Source of the DNA: a virus
DNA: 64,000 bases
IMG/VR virus record: IMGVR_UViG_3300034104_003795
Location: 209,998-273,997 of that record
Direction: 5' to 3' (one strand)
Shown piece by piece: positions 1 through 9,000 of this stretch; positions within the stretch are counted from its first letter, which is position 1; each line of letters starts with the position of its first letter. The notes under the pieces are model-generated. The model saw only the letters and a list, made by a program, of their open reading frames with translations, was not told the DNA's origin and made no database searches. Made by a program: the position numbers and the translations under genes.

Positions 1-3000
1 TTTTGTCCATTATTATCACCATAACTATCCACTATTGCTACTGATGGGAATTTATAATAGTAAGAACCCGCTTCAATACTTCTTTCATTACCACCATACA
101 CTAAGTCAGTTCTAATTGCATCTATAATAAACCCTAAATCTCTAGAACAACTTACTTCGTTATATTTCAAATTACTCCAAGAAGAACTTAAGAATGTTAT
201 AGTTTCCTTTTGTATCAATTCTTTATTATCTGTCAACAATTTAGCGGTTGTTAGTAAAGATGCCGAAGGTACTAAATATGTTGGATTGGTTATTACCTTT
301 TTAGATACCTTTCCAGCGTATCTGATACCAGTAAGCGTTGGGTCTAATTGGTTTTTAGTTGATGGAACACCTGCGTTAATAGCGTTAGAAGGATATAAGT
401 AATAATACTGTCCTGCTATCAAACTTCTTTCTTGTCCACCATAAAGTACATCAGTTGCCGCTGCATCTATTAGGTATCCAACATCTCTCTTACAAGTAGT
501 TTCATTGTAATATACACTACTCCAAGATGAAGATACATATTTAATTGTTTCTTCTGCTACAAATGCTTTATTCTTTCTTAATAGGTCAAATGATGCAGAT
601 GCCTCTAATGATGCAGTTACAAATACTATGTTTTGCGCAACTTTTTGTGCCAATCTACTTGCGTAGTTTATACCATCAACTGTTTGTCCTAATTGACCAA
701 GTCCATCACCATCTCCTTCAACAATTGCTAAAGATGGATATAGATAATAGAACTCTCCATTCAATACAGTTCTCTCATTACCACCATATAATAAATCGGT
801 AGTAACACCATCTAATATATAGCCAACATCTCTCTTACATTTATCTTTATCATACTCAAATGTACTCCAGCTAGCAGTTAAGTAAGCTAGGGTTTCATTT
901 TGTATAAACTCTCTGTTATTTCTTAACAAATTAACCGATGCTGATATTATTTGTGATGCAGTTACATAAGTTAATGATGTAGCTACATTTTTAGAAGTTT
1001 GTCCTGCGTAATTAACACCAGTTAATGTTGGTTGTAATTGTGAACCTTGTGCTTGAGATGGATATAAGTAATAGAACACCCCAGCATTTGTACTTCTTTC
1101 ATTACCACCATATAATAAATCGGTAGAAACTGCATCTATGATATGTCCAACATCTCTCTTACAAGTTACCTCATCATAAGATGCTGTGCTCCAAGAAGAA
1201 GATATGTACGCGATAGTTTCGTTTTGAATAAACTCTCTATTGTTTCGTATCAATTCGTATGATGCTGATACATTTGCCGATGCGGTTACATAAGTTACAT
1301 TTTGTACTATATTTTGTGCCAAACGGCTAGCATAGTTAATACCATCCAATGTTTGGTTTAGTTGTGCACCTTGTGCTTGAGATGGATATAAGTAATAGAA
1401 CACTCCATTGAATATTGATGCGGAATTTGCATTAAATAATAAGTCTTCGGCAGAACCACTCAATATAAACCCTAAATCACGTCTACATTTACTCTCGTCA
1501 TAAGATGCGGTTGACCAAGATGAACTCAAATATGCAATACTTTCCGATACTATGAATCCAATATTTGCTTTTAATAAATTATATGCGTATATTACATTAG
1601 TATCAACGGATGCAGTTGTATATGGAATTAAAGTTGGTAATGAACCAGTACCATTTCTTACTATATCTGTTACAATAGAAATAGATGCCGATATTGCATT
1701 AGCTTCGGTAATAGTTCCAAATAACGATGATGTTATAAATTGTTGAGCGTTGGTTACTTTAATATTTGCTAACGTATTAGGTATAACAGAAGGTGTCCCT
1801 ATCAATATACTACTAATAGATGCCGTTGTTATTCTAGCTGCGTACTTAATTGCCTCTACCGTTTCTACAACTTGCGAACCAGACCCATTAGCTTGAGATG
1901 GGAATTCATAATAGTAATCTGCATTCTTTCTACTTCTTTCATTTCCACCATAAAGTAAATCAGTTGCCACACCATCGATAATATATCCTAAATCTCTATA
2001 ACATTTACTTTCACTATAATCTAAATTAGGGTATTTAACATTTACAAATGCGATACTTTCACTTTGTATGAATCGTTTGTTAGCCTTTATTAAATCATAA
2101 GTATATTGAACTTCTAATGATGATGTAAATATCTCTTTATTAACAACTACATTCATAGCTGTTCCTTTTGCGTATCTTACACCAGTTAATGTTGGTTCTA
2201 ATTGTGAATCGGTAGCTTGTGATGGGAAATCATAATAATATCTTCCAGCTACAACACTTCTTTCGTTTCCGCCATATAAAAGGTCAGTTGCTACTGCATC
2301 TATAATGTATCCAATATCTCTTTTACAAGTTATTTCATTATAATCAAAATCACCCCAAGAAGAAGATAGATACGCAATTGATTCACTTTGTATAAATCCT
2401 TTGTTAGCTCTTAATGAATTCCAAGATGCTGATGTTGGTTGGTTAATTGATGCCGATATGTGTGTAAACGGAATGTTCAACACCACCTTCTCTGCCAATC
2501 CACTTGCGTATTTAATTGCAGTGATTGTTTGGTCTAATTGTGAACCAGTTGCTTGTGATGGGAAATCAAAATAGAACTTACCATTAAACAATGATGCCGA
2601 ATTACCACCATATAAAAGGTCAAATGCAGAACCACTAAGGATTCCAGTCAAATCTCTTTCACATTTACTTTGTGTATATTCAAACCCACTCCAAGATGAA
2701 CTCATATACGCAATAGTTTCATCAACTATAAATTTAGAGTTACTTACTAATAAGTTATATGCTGAATTTATCTTTGCATTTGTATTTGCTATCGGGAATG
2801 TTGATGGTCTATATGCAATTGAGCTCGTACCATTATTTAATAACACATCGATTACTAATGATAATGATGCTGATATCAATTTACCTTGCAATCTTCCTGC
2901 CGCACTTCCACTTATTAATTGTGGAGTATCAGTTACTTTAATACTTGCAGATGTATTTGATACAATTGTTGGCAGAACTGATGTTCCATTTTCAATTACA

Positions 3001-6000
3001 TTTAGTATCAAATCAAATCCACTTGCAATCTTATTAGTATCAAACGATGATGCGGATATGTCTTGTCTTATAGGATTTGCATTTGTTACTTTTAATGATG
3101 AAGATGTACTTGCTACTAATGTAGGTAATACACTTACTCCATTTTTAAGAACGTCTACAACAGTACCATAAGAAGAACTTACATTTGTAATTTGAATTGC
3201 CAAATCATATGAACCAGTTCCAATTATTTGTTCTTGTGAACTTATATGTAATAAAGTTGGTGTAGATAATTCAAATCCATAATTATAGTTTCTTGCCAAT
3301 GAATCCGGTACAAATGCAACACCATTTTCAATAATATCAGCCACATGCTTAAATGATGATGTGATAATATCCAATTCAGCTCCACTTGCCGATATTGATG
3401 ATGAGTATTGAGTAGTATTAGTTATTTTGATTAAACCATTGCCATTTTCAACGATAGTTGGTATTGTAGATAATCCATTTTCAATAATATTAGTAACTAA
3501 CGCAAATGATGAACTAATTTGATTTACTTCGTTTATACTTGCACTCAACGGTGTTGTATATTGTGTTGTATCAGTTACTTTAATATTTCCATCGGTATTT
3601 GTTGTTAATGCCGGTGAATTTAATTTAATATTTTGTGCTATTGCTTTAGCTAATACTTTAGCGTATTCAACACCTTCCACAGTTTCTCTAACTTGCGTAC
3701 TCTTTGTTGCTAAAGATGGATATAAATAATAATATTGTCCAGCTATAACACTTCTTTGATTTCCACCGTAGAAAGTATCAGTTATAACTGCATCTAAAAT
3801 ATATCCTACATCACGTCTACATTTTTCTCTTAAATAAACTAAATTAGGGAAGAATGCATCTATGTATTGTACAGTTTCGTTTTGTATAAATCTTTTGTTC
3901 TGTCTTAATAAATTAACCGATGATGTTACAAATCCAGTTGGTGCTATCAATACTTTATTTGATATTACATTTTGTGCAGTACCAGCTACATATTGTATTC
4001 CATCAAGTGTAGGTCCTTTTTGAGTTTCGGTAGTTGGTGAAATAGAACCAGTCAGAATTGCTGCAGATGGGTATAGATAATAGTACTCACCTGCTTTAGA
4101 ACTTCTTTCGTTTCCACCATATAAAAGGTCAGTTCTTACTGCATCTATAATATATCCAATATCTCTCTTACAAGTAGTTTCGTTATAAGAGAATCCATCA
4201 TCACCACTCCAAGACGAAGATAAGTAAGCGATTGATTCACTTTGTATAAACTTCTTATTATCCGTTAATAAATTAAATCCAGTTAATTCAGATGTTGTTG
4301 GAGATTGTAATAATATATTTGCTACAATCTTTTCAGTAATTCCTTTAGCGTATTTAATACCATCTAAAGTTTGATTCAATTGTCCACCGGTATCACCATC
4401 GTTACCTACGGTTGCCAATGAAGGATATAAGTAATAATACTCTCCTGCCTCAGCCACTCTTTCGTTTCCACCGTAAAGAATATCAGTTGCTACTGCGTCT
4501 AATATATAACCAATATCTCTCTTACAAGTAGTTTGGTTATAAGGGAATGTACTCCAAGAAGAAGATAGATATGCAATAGTTTCATCTTGTATAAATGATT
4601 TATTATTGAATATCAATTCGTATGCTGAAAGATTTGAATTAGATGCTGATGCAAATGTTGAATTCTTTAATATCTTATCAGTTAAACCTTTCGCATGTTT
4701 GATTCCACTTAATGTTGCCCCTAATTGAGATGTTGTTGCTTGTGATGGATATTCATAATAGAATACACCGGCATTTATACTTCTCTGATTACCGCCATAA
4801 ACTATATCGGTTGTTACCGCGTCTAAAATATGGCCCACATCTCTCTTACAAGTTAATTCATTGTAAGATGTTGTACTCCAACTAGCAGATACATAACTTA
4901 TAACTTCGTTTTGTATAAATTCTCTATTATTATAAATTAATTCTTTTGCTTGTAATTTATTTTGAGATACTTTAGTAAATGTATTTCCTCTTAAAATTTT
5001 GAATGCAATATCTCTAGCATATTCAATACCAGTAACAGTCTCTTGTATTTGTGAACCAGTTGCTTCAGATGGGTATTTATAATAGAATACTCCAGCATTT
5101 ATTGTTCTTTCATTTCCACCATATAATAAGTCAGTAGAAACTGCATCTATAATATGTACTATATCTCTTTTACAAGTTGATTCAACGTATTGATGTGTAC
5201 TCCAAGATGAACTTATGTAAGGTATTACTTCATTCTTAATAAGTTCTTTATTATTAACTAATAAACTATACGCATCTTTAATTTGCGCCGATTGAGTTAC
5301 AAATAAAGTATTTAATACTATTTTTTGTGCTAAACGGCTTGCGTAGTTGATACCATCCAATGTTTGGTTTAATTGTGCACCCTGCGCTTGAGATGGGAAT
5401 TGATAATAATAAACACCATTGAATACCGATGCTGAATTTGCATTAAATAATAAGTCTTCAGCTGAACCACTCAATATAAATCCTAAGTCACGTTTACATT
5501 TACTTTCATCGTAAGATGCAGTTGACCAAGAAGAACTTAAATATGCAATACTTTCCGATACTATGAAATCTAAATTATTTTTTAGAATAGTATAAGCCGC
5601 TATTACATTTGAAGATGATATTGATGATGTATATAAAGTTACAATCGGTAATGAACCCGTTCCATTTGCTATTATATTTGTTACAATAGAAATTGATGCA
5701 GATATTGCATTAGCTTGCGTTTGTGTTGCCGGTGTTCCTCCTAAATATTGAGTAGCATCGGTTACTTTAATATTATTTACATTTGAAGTAATAGTAGGTA
5801 ATGAACCAGTACCATTTTCTAATATGTTTATAATTGTATCAAAACTTGCAGATATATTTCTTGCCAACGAAGATGATATAATTACCGAAGATGTATATTG
5901 ATTTGTATCTGTTATTTTTACTAACCCGTCAACATTTTTTATCAACGTAGGTAAAGAACCAGTTCCATTTTCAACAATATCCAAAACAATATTAAAATTA

Positions 6001-9000
6001 TTATTTGAAGATGTAAGATATGTGGATGATATTGATGCGGTTGTTATGTAACTATTTGTAGTAGTTCGTTTAATTAAAGAATTTACATTTGTTACAATAG
6101 TTGGAATTGAACCTGTGCCATTTTCTACAATATCAAGTACGATATCAAATCCAGTAGTTACTTTTGCCTTTTCAGAATTAGAAGGAGTTATTGATGATGT
6201 TATTTGTGTACCACCAATAAAGTTTATACCTCTATTTGTATTTTTAACAATAGTTGTTGGTATTGAACCAGTTCCGTTTGATACGATATTAAGTATATTA
6301 CCAAATGAAGCTGATACAATAGATTTATCGTTTGTTACTACTGATATAGATGATGTAATTTGTTGAGCGTTAGTTGCTTTAATTCCAGCAATAGTATTTA
6401 ACACCACATTAGGTGCTGTATTACTTCCACTTTCAATTACTTTAGATACAATATCAAAACCATCTTCTATTTCTTTTCCACCAATTGCTACTAATTTTGC
6501 TAAACCTTTTGTGAAGTTTAGTGAATCAATTGTTTCTTCGGATTGAACACCGGTAGCTTGAGATGGATATAAATAATAGAATCGTCCAGCAGTTATACTT
6601 CTTTCATTACCACCATAAACCAAATCAGTAATTACAGCATCTACAATAAATCCAGCATCTCTATAACATTTACTTTCAATATAATCTAAATTAGGATATG
6701 TTTCGTTTGCGTAATCAACGGTATTTTGTTGTAAAAATGCTCTATTAGTTTTTAATAAACTTGCCGCATTTAATACTGATGTAGGTGGTGCCGATAAAAC
6801 AACATTCGTAATTATATTTTGTACTAATTGATTTGCGTAATTTACTCCAGTTATAGTTGTGTCTAATTGTTGTGTTGCCGAAGGTACTCCACCTACAATT
6901 GCTGCTGATGGGTATCTATAATAGTATTCTCCTGCAAATCTAGTTCTTTCGTTACCACCATATACCAAGTCAGTTCTTACAGCATCTAAAATATATTTAG
7001 TATCTCTTAAACATTTAGCCTGATTATATTCTGCGGTACTCCAAGATGAAGATACATAAGCTACAACTTCGTTTGCAATTAAGTTTTTATTTCTTAATAT
7101 TAAATTACTTGCATTTACTTTATTTCCATCCGCTGAAACAAATACCGAACCAGTAACAATCTTTTGTATCATTCTACCTGCATAGTTGATACCATCTAAC
7201 GTTGGAAGTAATTGAGAACCCGTTGCTTCGGATGGATATAAATAATAGAATATACCAGCATTTCTACTTCTTTCGTTACCACCATAAACCAAGTCAGTTC
7301 TGATTGCATCTATTATGTACCCAACATCTCTTTTACAAGTTAATTCATTATACGGATGTTCACTCCAAGATGAACTCAAATACGCAATTGTTTCATCCTG
7401 TATGAATGTTTTATTGTTTACTAACAATGATGCCGCATTTAAAGAGTTAGCACTTACCGTAGTGAATTCTATATTTTGAATTACTTTTTGTGCTAAACGG
7501 CTTGCGTAGTTGATACCATCCAATGTTTGTTGTAGTTGAGCTCCTTGTGCTTGCGATGGATATTCCCAATAAAATAATCCGTTAAATATAGATGCTGAAT
7601 TTGCGTTCCATATTAAATCTTCCGCAGAACCACTCAATATAAATCCTAAATCACGTTTACATTTAGTTTCATCATATTCAAACCCAGCCCAAGAAGAACT
7701 TAAATATGCAATAGTTTCATTTTGAATAAATGGAATATTGTTTTTAAGTATCTCATATACAGCTACACTATTAGATGATGTTATTCTATTTGTATATGGT
7801 TGGAATGTAGGTGCTGAAAACTCTCCACCTTCAATTATCTTTGTTACTATTGATATTGATGCTGATATAAAGTTTACATCGTTTACACTTGCCGAATAAG
7901 ATGCTGAAATGTATTGTGGTGTATTTGTTACTTTAATACTTGCACTTACATTTGATATAAGAGTAGGTACAAAAGATAACCCACCTTCTAATATATCGGT
8001 GATTACTTTTATTGAAGAACTTAATTGTGTACTTTCAGTAGATGTTCCATAATAACCAGAACCAGTTATGTATTGTGGTGTATTGGTTACTTTTATATTT
8101 GAGTTTAGATTTGAAACTAATGTACCTAATGAACCAGTACCATTTGTTATTATAGTTGCTACATATGCAATTGATTCGGATATTGAATTTCCAACAGAAC
8201 CACTAACTGCCAATGAAGCAGTTATTTGTGGTGTACCAGTTACGGCAATTGCATTTGCTTGAGACGATGTGAATAAAGGCTCTGCTGCTAATCCACCACC
8301 AATAATCGTATTTACAATATCAAAACTCTTACCAATTTTATCCACTTCATCTGGTGTTGTATAAGATGAAGTTATTTGAGAACCGGTAGTTACATTTATT
8401 GGATTGTATTTATTCCAATTTAATCCAGTATTCTGTGCCAATAATGATTTAATTGAACCCAATCCTCTTGCCACAATTCCTTCTATAATTGAAAATGAAT
8501 TACCAACCGAAGTTTGTTCAATAGTACCACCACCAAAAGATGATGTTATATTTGTTAGTCCGGATAATCTAAAGTTTCTCTCATCATTATAAACAATACG
8601 AGGTGTATCTAATATTTGATTTTGAACAATAGTATCTCCAATAATTTTTGCATATCGAATACCCGCAATAGTTGATGATTTTTGTGTTCTCGTAGCCTGT
8701 GATGGGAAATCGTAATAATATCTACCCGCAATCACACCTCTTTCAAGACCACCATAAAGTAAATCAGTTGCCACATTATCAACAATATAACCAACATCTC
8801 TCCTACAAGTTGCTTGATTATATTTTAAATTTGGAAATGCAACATTAATAAATTGAATTGTTTCGTTTTGAATTAATTCTTTATTATTTATCAGATTATT
8901 ATATGCAGATAAAGTTGATGCATTAGGTGATGTAAATGTTTTTCCTTTTAATAGATTATCAACTAATCCACTAGCATATCTTATACCATCCACCGTTTGT

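Noticed and set aside
6115-6366. Plus-strand frame of 83 codons, and similar plus-strand frames at 545, 1552, 2759, 8068, 8404, 10487, 11248
   Set aside because: They lie antisense to the giant minus-strand gene, recur because the coding repeats recur, and have repetitive composition that mirrors the repeats. The minus frame is open over the whole 11.8 kb.
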